Below are positions 15,511-25,400 of a DNA stretch of 36,597 nucleotides, piece after piece. The notes beneath the pieces are model-generated. The model had not been told where the DNA came from. It made no database searches and worked only from the letters and a program-made list of their open reading frames with translations. Each line of letters starts with the position of its first letter. The stretch's first letter is position 1. A program made the translations under genes and the position numbers. Source of the stretch: a virus; the IMG/VR virus record IMGVR_UViG_3300017735_000035, positions 1-36,597 of that record; one strand, given 5' to 3'.

Positions 15511-18500
15511 ATGATTAAAGCTCGACAAACTTTAAAAAACTTGCAAGCTAGTCGCATACGAGCACAAGCTTACGGCGGGGGATTGCAGTATAATTACGGC
15601 TCTGGTGGAGGCGGTGGCGGTGGCGGCAGCATGGAAGGCTCTACTGTTTATGGCTATAGTACTCCGGGCGGCAGCTATAACAATGCTGGTGTAGGACAGT
15701 ACAGTCATACAAACTTTGGAACTCCGGCTGGTGTTGGCTCAACTTATTCTGGCGGAGGTTATGGTGGAGGAAGCTCTAGCGGCTACGCCAGTGCTCCGGC
15801 CCCTAAAGAAGAAGAGCCAGAAGTAAACGAAGTAATAGTAGAAGCTGAACCTTTACCACCAGAAGACGACCCAGAACCTATTCTTGTTTCAGAAAATAAA
15901 GAAACAGGTGTAAATATATATGATGCTCAACCTACTATGACTGAAGGTGGCTCTAGTACAAACGATAAAGAAACTGAAGACAAAGAAGAAGAAACAGATT
16001 CTTCAGAAGAAGAAGAAAACTCAGAAGATACTGAAGACGACGGAGACAGCAGTATGGCAAATACAGAAGGCAAAGAACTTCAAAACGGAAATGGTTATGG
16101 TGGTGGAAACCCACCCGGCGGCGGCGGCCCAGTCGGAGGTGGTTCAGAGCAAGAAGGTACTGGTGCTCCAATTAAAATTGAGCAAACAGCTCCTGAGTAT
16201 ACTATTCCAGAAATGGAAGCTGTAAAAGCTAGTGCATATGGAATGACTACAGCTAAAAAAGATATTCAATCTGTAGGCGATGCTGGCACTGTAACTGTAG
16301 GCGAAGAAGTTTCTGCTCCCGACATGGGCGCAACTGCGGAACAAGCAGCTCCAGATAAAGTAGGCCCCGCAGCAAAAGTTGAGGGCGCTAAGTTTGATGC
16401 TTCTTTAGTCGGCACGGGCGCTGATGTTACAGCAGCTCAAGGACAACTTTCTCCAGAAGCTGTAGCTAGAGCAGAAGATGCAAAGCTTAGTGAAAGAGCC
16501 GTTGCAGCACAAAGAGATACTCAAGCTGAAAGAGAAGCTCAGGCAGGCAACGTAGTTTTTGATGTTGACTCAGGAGCCTACGTAAACAAAGTAAGCGGTA
16601 AGACTGCCTCTGTTGAAGAAGCTAAAGCTGCTGAAGCTCAAACACGTAAAGCTATTACAGACGACACTCTTTCTGAAGGCGAAGCCGCTAAAATTGTAGA
16701 TACTGTAGGCTTTGAAGCTGCACAGCGCAGAACAGTTCAAGGCACAGCAGCTAAAGGTGCAGCGGCTGGAATGCTTGCAGAAGTTGGTGAACTTCCTCCA
16801 GAGATTACAGCGGCGATTGTAGAAGACCCTGCAACTGTTGAAGCTGCTATAGACGAACAACCTGTAGAAGTAAGAGCTGCCGTTGCAGCACTGCCCACAG
16901 AAGCTTTAGTATCTTCACAAATGGAAAGCTTGCTGGGTGGACTTGAAGACGGTAAAACTCCTGCGTGGGCTAAACCAGCACTTGCGGCTGTTGAAGCTAA
17001 CTTAGCTAGACGGGGAATGAGCGCTTCTAGTGTTGGCCGTGATGCAATGTTTAATGCTATTATTCAGAGCGCAATGCCAATGGCTCAAAGCAACGCTCAA
17101 GCTTTGCAGCAGCGAGCAGCTCAAAACCTAAGCAACGAGCAACAAGCTAACATGTCTACAGCAACACTAGACATGCAGAGACGCATGGCTAACCTTTCTA
17201 ATCAACAAACAGCCAACTCTCAAACAGCTCAGATGGCTCAGCAAATGGCTACAATGCAGAGCCAGTTTAGACAAGATGCCGTAATGACTACTGCACAGAT
17301 GCAGCAGCAAACACGTACTCAAAACCTTGCTAATCTTCAAGAAGCTGCTAAAGTTACTGCTATGAATGAGCAGGCTATGAGAGCGCAGAACTTGGGCAAT
17401 GAGCAGCAGATTGAACTGGCTAATATGCAGTACATGAATGCTACTGAATCCGAAAACATGTCGGCAGTTCAACAACAGCGTCTAGTTGAAATGCAAACAG
17501 CCGCAGATTTCTTGTCTAAGAATGCTGGATTCAAACAACAGATGGAGCTGGCTAATCTGTCTAATGACCAGCAAATGAGGCTTGCTAACTTAACAGCTTT
17601 AAATCAAGCTGAATCTGAAAACCTTAGTGCTGCACAGCAAACAGAGCTTGCAAACTTAAATAATCGTATGCAAACTAATATGCTTCAAGGCAAGATTGCA
17701 GCCGAAATGAATCAAGCTCAGCTGACTGTTGACCAGCAAAGAGCAGTTCAAAATGCTTCAATGGTAGCTAATGTAGATTTAACTAAGTTTAATGCAGCAC
17801 AGCAAGTAGAACTAGCTAATAGTAAGTTTATGCAAACAATGGTTGCCGCAGAGTTCAGTGCGGAGCAGCAGGCAGCAATACAAAATGCAACTGCTTTGGC
17901 TTCTTTAGATATGGCTAATCTCGATAAGAATACTAGGCTTGCAGCACAAAATGCTCAGTCATTTTTACAAATGGATATGTCTAATCTAAGCAATAGGCAG
18001 CAAGCAAACATAATGAAGTCTCAAAACCAGCAGCAAGCAATGCTAAGCGACCAAGCAGCTACTAATGCATCAAGACAGTTTGCGGCAGCTAGTCAACAAC
18101 AAGCAGACCAGTTTATGTCTAATCTTGGTGTACAGATAGAGCAGTATAATTCTTCTGCTGCTGCGGCCCGTGAACAGTTTAATGCTACTGAAAAAAATAG
18201 AATGGCCGCTATAGATGCAGGAAACGAGTTACAAGCACAACAGTTTAATAATCAATTAGCTGTAGATGTGCAAAAGTTTAACGAACAAGCAGACTTTCAG
18301 CGTGACCAGTGGAATGCAGCAAATGCACAAGCTGTTGAGCAGTCAAACATTCAGTGGCGCAGACAAGCTAATTTAGCTAACACAGCAGCACAGAATGCAG
18401 CTAACCAGCAAAACGTGCAGATTGCATACAATATGACATCTCAGGAGCAGACTCAACTGTGGCAGCAGCTACGTGATGAAGCAGCTTACATACGGCAAAA

Positions 18501-18633
18501 CTATGAAAACGAACAGCAACGTAAAGCTCAGATGATTGCAACTGCTATTGGTAATGAATCAGTATTTAAGAAAGCAGGTGATGCAGAGTCGTTTATTGCT
18601 TCAATAATTAGTTCAATAAGTGGAACAGGCTAA
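15511..18633 (+). CDS. Gly-rich/Gln-rich long virion protein, putative ejection protein
   Basis: This protein has 1040 residues. Residues about 23-80 are Gly/Ser/Tyr-rich, 95-190 strongly acidic, and 195-215 again Gly-rich. A helical Ala-rich part (about 290-490) follows, with pairs such as ELPPEITAAIVEDPATVEAAI. From about 500 to 1000 it is Gln/Asn/Ala-rich with repeated NLSNxQQxxLAN-type units roughly every 30-40 residues, compatible with a very long helix or coiled coil. ANLARRGMSASSVGRDAMFNAIIQSAMPMAQ near 495-525 is a block I recall from marine phage structural proteins. It opens a run of five genes that resemble an internal ejection set. The long helical part loosely recalls T7 gp14, but homology cannot be shown here. 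Confidence 0.7.
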   Translation: MIKARQTLKNLQASRIRAQAYGGGLQYNYGSGGGGGGGGSMEGSTVYGYSTPGGSYNNAGVGQYSHTNFGTPAGVGSTYSGGGYGGGSSSGYASAPAPKEEEPEVNEVIVEAEPLPPEDDPEPILVSENKETGVNIYDAQPTMTEGGSSTNDKETEDKEEETDSSEEEENSEDTEDDGDSSMANTEGKELQNGNGYGGGNPPGGGGPVGGGSEQEGTGAPIKIEQTAPEYTIPEMEAVKASAYGMTTAKKDIQSVGDAGTVTVGEEVSAPDMGATAEQAAPDKVGPAAKVEGAKFDASLVGTGADVTAAQGQLSPEAVARAEDAKLSERAVAAQRDTQAEREAQAGNVVFDVDSGAYVNKVSGKTASVEEAKAAEAQTRKAITDDTLSEGEAAKIVDTVGFEAAQRRTVQGTAAKGAAAGMLAEVGELPPEITAAIVEDPATVEAAIDEQPVEVRAAVAALPTEALVSSQMESLLGGLEDGKTPAWAKPALAAVEANLARRGMSASSVGRDAMFNAIIQSAMPMAQSNAQALQQRAAQNLSNEQQANMSTATLDMQRRMANLSNQQTANSQTAQMAQQMATMQSQFRQDAVMTTAQMQQQTRTQNLANLQEAAKVTAMNEQAMRAQNLGNEQQIELANMQYMNATESENMSAVQQQRLVEMQTAADFLSKNAGFKQQMELANLSNDQQMRLANLTALNQAESENLSAAQQTELANLNNRMQTNMLQGKIAAEMNQAQLTVDQQRAVQNASMVANVDLTKFNAAQQVELANSKFMQTMVAAEFSAEQQAAIQNATALASLDMANLDKNTRLAAQNAQSFLQMDMSNLSNRQQANIMKSQNQQQAMLSDQAATNASRQFAAASQQQADQFMSNLGVQIEQYNSSAAAAREQFNATEKNRMAAIDAGNELQAQQFNNQLAVDVQKFNEQADFQRDQWNAANAQAVEQSNIQWRRQANLANTAAQNAANQQNVQIAYNMTSQEQTQLWQQLRDEAAYIRQNYENEQQRKAQMIATAIGNESVFKKAGDAESFIASIISSISGTG

Positions 18634-18648
18634 GAGGGTACAAAAAGC

Positions 18649-19836
18649 ATGGGATTTTTTAAAAAAGTATTTAAAAAAGTTAAGAAAGGTTTTAAAAGCA
18701 TTGGCAAAGGGATTAAGTCTGTTTTTAAAAAAATTGGTAAGTTTATGGGCAAGATAGGCATTGTAGGCCAGTTGGCTCTTATGTTTACTCCTGTAGGTGC
18801 TATGATGGGTAATATGTTTGCGAGTATAGGCAACGTAGCCGGACAAGCATTTAGAGGCGTTACAGGCGCTTTAGCTCAAGGCGGAAAGATTGCCCAAGCC
18901 GCAGGTAAAGTTCTTGAGGCAGGAGGAAGCTTTGCAAAAGCAGGACACTCTGCGTTTAAGACTGTGACTGAAGGCGTTACTACTTTTATAAGAGAGTTTA
19001 GTGGAGCTGCATTAAATAAAATGGGAATAAGCACTGATATTGTTAGTAAAGACTTTACTGCTGCTTGGAACGCTACTCAAGATTCCGTATTAAAAAACTC
19101 TAAAAATATAATGGTTAATTTTGAAAACGCTATTAACGGCAGGATGCCTACTGCGGCTCAACAGGCTGCTTTAGATGCTAAGAAGGCTACGGCTGAAATA
19201 ACTAAATCCGATTATGTTCAAAGCAAAACCAAGGCGCTGCAAGACCAAGCATCTAAGTTTCCTGATTCTATAGATGAGCGTTTTAAATCTTCAGATGACT
19301 TTAGCTCAAAGGCATCTAGTGATATGCCGCAACAAACCTCGTTGGGTTCTCAGTCATCTTCAGCCATTAACCCTATTACAAACAAGCCTTATGACCTAAG
19401 CAACACTATGGAAAACTACGGGTTAGAGACAGCGCCGCCTCAAAAAAGTTTGTTAGGTAAAGTTACAGACTACACTTCAACAAAATATAAAGAGTTTCTT
19501 GATGATAGACCTCTCGGTCAGGCCCTTACTGAAGAGGGCGTAGATTATCTTAGCGAGCAAGTGGCTCAAATTCCAGACGAAATGACAAAGCTAGGTAAAC
19601 AGCGACTATATCAAAACATAGGTTTAGAAGCTAAGCCTGAAGCTGCTAATGTATACTATGGAGCTGTTGCTCAGTTTGATACAGCCCCAGCAGGAACTTA
19701 CGGCTCTCCAGAAATTAACGACAGAGCCATGCAAGTTCAGCTTGCGGGTACTGATTTTTATAACTTGGCACCCTTTGGAGCTGGCGCTAATTTCTATACA
19801 CAAACAATGGCTAGAGGAATTGGAGGTACAGCGTAA
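18649..19836 (+). CDS. Virion protein with cationic amphipathic N-terminus, putative membrane-active ejection protein
   Basis: This protein has 395 residues. The first 37 residues are dominated by Lys, Phe, Gly, Ile and Val in a pattern like that of pore-forming antimicrobial peptides (FFKKVFKKVKKGFKSIGKG). A Gly/Ala/Met-rich hydrophobic stretch comes next (about 38-90, with IGIVGQLALMFTPVGAMMG). The rest is mixed helical and polar and ends in a Gly/Ala-rich tail. I recall this N-terminal type from marine cyanophage and podovirus structural genes. It sits among ejection-protein candidates, so insertion into the host inner membrane during DNA entry is a reasonable inference. Its stop overlaps the next start (TAATG). 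Confidence 0.7.
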   Translation: MGFFKKVFKKVKKGFKSIGKGIKSVFKKIGKFMGKIGIVGQLALMFTPVGAMMGNMFASIGNVAGQAFRGVTGALAQGGKIAQAAGKVLEAGGSFAKAGHSAFKTVTEGVTTFIREFSGAALNKMGISTDIVSKDFTAAWNATQDSVLKNSKNIMVNFENAINGRMPTAAQQAALDAKKATAEITKSDYVQSKTKALQDQASKFPDSIDERFKSSDDFSSKASSDMPQQTSLGSQSSSAINPITNKPYDLSNTMENYGLETAPPQKSLLGKVTDYTSTKYKEFLDDRPLGQALTEEGVDYLSEQVAQIPDEMTKLGKQRLYQNIGLEAKPEAANVYYGAVAQFDTAPAGTYGSPEINDRAMQVQLAGTDFYNLAPFGAGANFYTQTMARGIGGTA

Positions 19837-20435
19837 TGGAAGAAGAAGTATATATGGAAGAAGTGTCTAAAATGAACAGACCTATTCCGGGCCAGTCGCT
19901 TACTACAGACCCGGAAAATCCTGCTCCATATGAAAGACCTCCAGAGTTTACTAATGTACACGAAGCTAGTATGTATATGTGGGACTTTGTAACTGAAGAT
20001 GAAACCTACATAGCTTTAATGACTGGAATATCTAAGGGTGTCCCAGTAATGAGCATTGTACAGGTCTTATTATTTGACCAGTTTCAACAAGGCAAGTTTA
20101 ATCCTGACTTGATGATGATGCTTGCTGAGCCTTTAGCTTATATGCTTATTGCACTTGCTGAGCGTTTAGACCTAGACATTAAGATTGACAACGATGAAGA
20201 AGAAGGCGATGTCTTTGGAGTTGATATGGAAGAGGCTTCTTTGCAAAAACTTAGAGATGCCGCTACAGAAAGCGGTATGCTTCCACAAGGTTTTTTAACT
20301 GAAGAAATGACTGCTGATATAGTAGAGCTTCCGGAAGTTAGCTTGTTAGAAAAACCAGAAGCTCCCTTAGAATCACCAGTAGAAGAAACAACACCTGCAC
20401 AACCTAGCCTTATGGCACAACCTGAAGGACAGTAA
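19836..20435 (+). CDS. Conserved phage virion-associated protein (PIPGQSLT type)
   Basis: The 199-residue acidic protein begins in the stop of its neighbour. An internal Met at residue 13 precedes the conserved opening NRPIPGQSLTTDPENPAPYERPPE, which I recall as the N-terminus of a conserved protein in marine podo- and myoviruses; the true start may be that Met. A helical region (about 48-110) with ISKGVPVMSIVQVLLFD and MMMLAEPLAYMLIALAERLDLDI follows. The last third is acidic and Pro/Glu-rich, probably disordered. Its function is not known to me. Its place between two putative ejection proteins points to a virion component. Confidence 0.7.
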   Translation: MEEEVYMEEVSKMNRPIPGQSLTTDPENPAPYERPPEFTNVHEASMYMWDFVTEDETYIALMTGISKGVPVMSIVQVLLFDQFQQGKFNPDLMMMLAEPLAYMLIALAERLDLDIKIDNDEEEGDVFGVDMEEASLQKLRDAATESGMLPQGFLTEEMTADIVELPEVSLLEKPEAPLESPVEETTPAQPSLMAQPEGQ

Positions 20436-20437
20436 AC

Positions 20438-22381
20438 ATGGCACAAGATTCAATTGCATACGGTGAAAGTCTTTTAGCTGACATCCGTAAAAGGAATGAT
20501 AAGCTTAGAAGCCAAGCAAAAAAAGAACGAAACAAAGACCTATGGAAGTCTGTTGCTGTAAAAATAGGGTCAGATGTTGTTTCAGATATTTTTTCTCAAA
20601 GGCAAGAAGCTTTTTTAGAAAATGAAAAAGCTGCTCAAAATAAAATTATGCTCGGACAGCTCGAACAAGAAGCAAAAGATTGGAACACTACTTTTCAAAC
20701 TGCCCAGCAAGCTCCGGGAGGAGAGTTAAAGTACTTGCAGGGTGTTGCTAATTCATCCGTTGAGGCACATCTTAGAGGTCAATATGGGCCTAAAGGAACT
20801 TATAACGAAGCCGATTTTCAGATGTTATTAAACAAAACATCTAAAGCATACTTGCCTACTCTGCAAGAGCAGTGGGAAAAACGAAAAGAAGCTAACAAGG
20901 TTTATTTGTCTAGCGGAAACAAAGCAGCCTATGAAAAATACTTAGAGAATAAAAAAGAAGAAGTAGGTTTTACGGGAAGTATTATAAAAGGTTTAGGGCT
21001 AGACGGACTTACCGGCAAGCCTGCTGATGGTATACTTTCAACCAGCACATTCATAGATAGAGCAGAAAAACAAAGGGAGTTGATAAACAGCTACAACAAA
21101 GCTAAAAACGCAGGTGTAGCTGAGTTTATAGCTGAAAACTACACAGAAAAAGATTTAAAACTTGATGTTCCTCCACCAGTAGTAAGCGACACAGCAAGAA
21201 AAATAAAAGTTTTTACTGCAACTGGAGATTCTGTTGAGCACGAAATATATAAAGTTACCCAAATGCGTGAAAATGGTCAGACCGATACGCTCGGTTTTGT
21301 TTATGCAGACGGAAGTAAATATAACTCTGCATCTCCTGAAACATTAGGAGTACAGCAAGAGTTTATTAATAACGCAGCAATACAAATTAAAAAAGATAAT
21401 ATTCAGATGGGAAATGTTCACTTGAGAACAGTGGATGAATCGAGATATGAAGACATAAAAGAATTTGTTAAAGAAAAGCATGGTAAAAAATATTTTAATA
21501 CTGACCCTAATTTCGAAGTTGAAATGATGGAAGAATATAAAACAATAGCAGCATTTGTAACTCAAGGTGGCTACCAAGCTAAATTTGAAGGGTGGGGAAC
21601 TTTAGGTGATGGTGCTGAAATTCAAGCTTCTATGATTTACGATTCTTTAAAATCTGACCTTTCACAAGGAATGCCTATTTCGGGGTTAGGTAATCCTTTT
21701 AACACGATGTTTAAAATAGACACGATTTCAGACAGACTTGCTTCTGGGAATTTAGGAATTTCTAAAATTGTTTCTAACGGTGTATTTTTATATGATAACT
21801 TAAAAGGTATTCAAGACGTAGAAAAAAGAAATGATATTGAAACCCAGTTTTTTAGCATGAACTATTTTACTGGAGAAGGAGCACAAGAAGCTCCAAGTAG
21901 AGTAAGAGCTACTAAATCTTTTCTTGCTGTAAAATACGCTGTAGATAATAAACTAAACCCTAGAGAATATAAGGGCGGTAAAGCCGGAATGCTTGCTTAT
22001 GCTGAAGCTAAAGTAATAGAAGAGCTGCAAAGCCAGAACTCTTCAACAGCAAAACAAACTATTAAGGGCGTTAAAGCTGCTACACCTAAAACTGGTGTGG
22101 AAGGCGTAACAACTTCAGGTCTGTCTGAAGTTCCTGCTCCTGAAGGAAAGCCTAAAGTAAAGACAGCTAGAGGCTTAAAGTGGTCTTCTCCTCAGCATAA
22201 AGAGTATTCAGAGCTTAATAAAGCCTCAGAATTGATAGCAAAGTTAGAAGCTGAAGCAGCCGACCCTAAAATAATAGAAGCGCCTAAGGCTAGTAAAAAT
22301 TTAAAAAGAAGAATCGCAGTAGCAAAAGCTAACTTTGTAGCTTTAAGAAATAAGTATTTAGAAAGCTATAGCAATCTTTAA
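20438..22381 (+). CDS. Putative internal virion (ejection) protein, 647 aa
   Basis: The protein starts three bases after the previous stop, with GAAGGA upstream. It is mostly helical, Lys/Glu/Ala-rich, and lacks membrane segments. The N-terminus (SIAYGESLLADIRKRNDKLRSQAKKERNKDLWKS) and a charged coiled-coil part (about 30-180) are followed by a mixed domain. Its length and position just before the giant protein recall T7 gp15 (747 aa), which forms the periplasmic tube of the ejectosome with gp16. I see no sequence motif that proves this, so the role rests on size, order and composition. Codon use is AT-richer than in the capsid genes. Confidence 0.65.
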   Translation: MAQDSIAYGESLLADIRKRNDKLRSQAKKERNKDLWKSVAVKIGSDVVSDIFSQRQEAFLENEKAAQNKIMLGQLEQEAKDWNTTFQTAQQAPGGELKYLQGVANSSVEAHLRGQYGPKGTYNEADFQMLLNKTSKAYLPTLQEQWEKRKEANKVYLSSGNKAAYEKYLENKKEEVGFTGSIIKGLGLDGLTGKPADGILSTSTFIDRAEKQRELINSYNKAKNAGVAEFIAENYTEKDLKLDVPPPVVSDTARKIKVFTATGDSVEHEIYKVTQMRENGQTDTLGFVYADGSKYNSASPETLGVQQEFINNAAIQIKKDNIQMGNVHLRTVDESRYEDIKEFVKEKHGKKYFNTDPNFEVEMMEEYKTIAAFVTQGGYQAKFEGWGTLGDGAEIQASMIYDSLKSDLSQGMPISGLGNPFNTMFKIDTISDRLASGNLGISKIVSNGVFLYDNLKGIQDVEKRNDIETQFFSMNYFTGEGAQEAPSRVRATKSFLAVKYAVDNKLNPREYKGGKAGMLAYAEAKVIEELQSQNSSTAKQTIKGVKAATPKTGVEGVTTSGLSEVPAPEGKPKVKTARGLKWSSPQHKEYSELNKASELIAKLEAEAADPKIIEAPKASKNLKRRIAVAKANFVALRNKYLESYSNL

Positions 22382-22411
22382 GCAAAAACCTAACCAAAAG
22401 GTACAGCATTA

Positions 22412-25400
22412 ATGAAAGAAGAAAACTCAAACACTTATACAGGTTCAGCTTACGATGGCTCTGATTGGGAATTATATACAGAAGGAGAGGGAAGTGAACG
22501 AGGAATTATGGAATCTGGTGAAAATGTTTTTACTCCACCAGATTACTCAGTAACTGATTGGGAAAACGATGAAGTAGTTTTATCAAGTTTTGAAATCCTT
22601 ACAGATTACTTAGCTGAAGAACAAGGGTTAGGCAGCTATATCATTGACCAAGCAGCTACTGGTCAAACTACTGACCCCGCTGAGTACATGCGTGACCTAA
22701 CTATGCGTTTAGGTGCGCCGCTTGCTCTTGCTAAAGCAATGGAAAATGCACCTGAAAATGTAAAGAAAGCCTTTAGAACAATGAAAACTCGTTGGGACAA
22801 AGCTGAAATTTCAGGCTTAGGGGAAAGATTAGAGGCTGTTGTAGACTATTCTGCGGATGTTGTGTTTAGTCCAGAAAATGTATTGACCCTTGGCTCACTG
22901 CTTTCGGGAGTAACTACAGGAGGTACAAGTGCCGCTGCGGGATTAGCAGCACGTAAAACTGGACAACAAGCAGCCTCAAGAACTCTTATGAATGCTGTAA
23001 GAGCTACTGCTGCTGCACAATCTAAAAATCCTTATAAGGCTTCTGCACTTATTGGTGCTACTTACGGAGGAGCAGACGCGCACATACAACAAGAATTAAA
23101 CATTGCTGCGGATATTCAGGATGATTATAGTGTTTCAGATACAGTTTTTGGAACGGCTGCAAGTGCTGTAGCTGGCATGGGGCTATATGCTGCTGGCTCT
23201 AAATTAGCTAATAAATATTTTAGGGACGGAACTAAACCTGCTAAAGAGCTTTCAGTTAGAGAAGCTAATCAGTATTTTGATGAAGCTCTTGAGGGTGACT
23301 TTATTCCTGCATCCGGCGGAAATGTAATCGAAGAAGCCTTGCGTATTAGCGGCCCTGAAGGTTCAATAGCAAAAACAGTAGAAGGCGCAGATGATGCACT
23401 TAATTCAGCAGCTTCTAAGTTTGCCGAAGATTTAGGTGGCGGCGAAAAAACACGTAAAGAAATTCTAGCAATGATTAGAGCTGCCGCTGATGCTGAAAGC
23501 ACTGTAGAAGGACAGACAAGCCGTATAAAGCAAGGTTTGTATACTATAGCTTCTGACCTATCAGGAAACTTTTTAGGTAAGGGAGCAGGCATTCTGTCGC
23601 CTATTACAAAGTTTTCTGGAACAGCAGCGCAACTACAGAAAAAACTAAGCCATGAGTTTGGAATAAAATATAAAGTACAAGATGAAGTAGTTCAAAAAGA
23701 TTTGTCAGAAGTACAGCGCGAAGTTACCGGAAAGTTCAATGAACGCTTCCGTGTTATTGTTGACTCTCTTTCGTTAAGTGAGATGGACACTAAACTTGCT
23801 ACAGATATAAACGATGCATTAAGCAAAAGCATGCGTAGCGAAAAAACAATTAATCATCCTCAGTTTAATGATGAAACAAACTCAGCTATTGCAAAGGCAG
23901 CCACAGAAGCAAAAGCTTTGTATAATGAAATGGGTGTACAGCTTAATGACATCGGTGTTATTGATAAGCTGGTAGATAACTATGTTCCTCGTATGTGGAG
24001 CCGTAGCGCTATTGAGGCTAACCCCAATAAGCTTTTAGACTTGTTTGTGCAGAAAGCCGGTATGAGCAAAGCAGAAGCTAGGCGAACCGTAAACAATATG
24101 TTGGATGTTAAGAATCAGGTAGACCAAGGAACTTCAAGCGGATATTTCTTTTCATCCAAACGTAAAATTGATACCATTGGAAACGATGCAGACTTTGAAG
24201 AGTTTTTAAACTCTGATGTTTTGGGCGCACTACACGCTTATACTTATCAGGCGGGTAAGTCTGTAGCTAAGCACCGTGTGTTAGGTGTAAATAACTTTGA
24301 ACAGTTTAAAGGCTTTTACGTCAATCGCATACGCAAAGAGATGACTGATAACGGAGAAAACTTTACGCCTAAAATAGAACGTCAACTAGAAAAACTATAT
24401 CGTACTGCTACAGGTGAAGGTATGGAAAGATATGGCAAAACTGCTCAAACAGCGGTAGATGCTTATAGCTTTACTAACCGTGTAGCTTTGTTGGGATTAG
24501 CTACACTGTCTAGTTTGACAGAAGTCTTTATTAATTTAGGTAAAGCAGGTGCGGTAAACTCTGTAAAAGGCTTTAAAGAAGCTTTAAGTACTTCACATAA
24601 AACAATTACTAAAGACATGCAGTCTAAGCTAATGACAGAAAATGGCTTAACCGCAAAAGAAGCTTTGTCTGAAATGCGTAACTTTAGCATCCACGTAGAC
24701 CAAGCGCTTGCACAGGTAGGCGATAGGCTGGCAGGTGATGAGTTAGTTTCTGAAGGAATGCAAACTGCAAGTAATAAGTTTTTTCGTATTACACTTCTTG
24801 ACCAGTGGACTAAGTTTGTACAGAATGTTTCTTTTGCAAGCGGTAAAAATCTTATTAATGATAATATTACAAAGCTTGCTAGTCGCTACAAAAATAAAAC
24901 TCTAGACTCAGATGGTGAAGTATTAGCTGGCGAACTAGCAGAGCTAGGCATTGACTGGAAGAAAGCGGTTGACTGGCATAATAGCGGCGCTAAAACAGAC
25001 AATGATTTTTATAAGACTGATTTCTTAGGAGGTGCCGCACGTTATACAAACTCTGTAGTATTGCAGCCTACTGCTATGTCGGGCATTAAGCCTCTATTGT
25101 TTTCAAACCCTAAAACTGCGGTAATGTTCCAACTGCTTAGCTATCCTGCTGCGTTTACCAACACTGTGCTGAAAGGTGCCACTAAAGCTATGATAAAGGC
25201 CCCTAAGCGCAATGCGCCTAAGCTCTTAGCTGCGGGTGCCATAATGACTGGAATGGCTCGTTGGACTAACTACGTCCGTACAGGAGGGGAAAACGAAAAA
25301 AATAAAACTGAGTTTGAAATTACTAAAGAAGCTATTGCACGTTGGGGCGGCAACGGTTTGTTGCTTGACAGCTTAAAACGTGCTCAAACTGCTGCTAAGT

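Noticed and set aside
15947-16225. Lys-rich + strand frame inside the 1040-aa gene
   Set aside because: It is the shifted reading of the acidic GAA/GAC-rich part of the large gene, with no ribosome site of its own.
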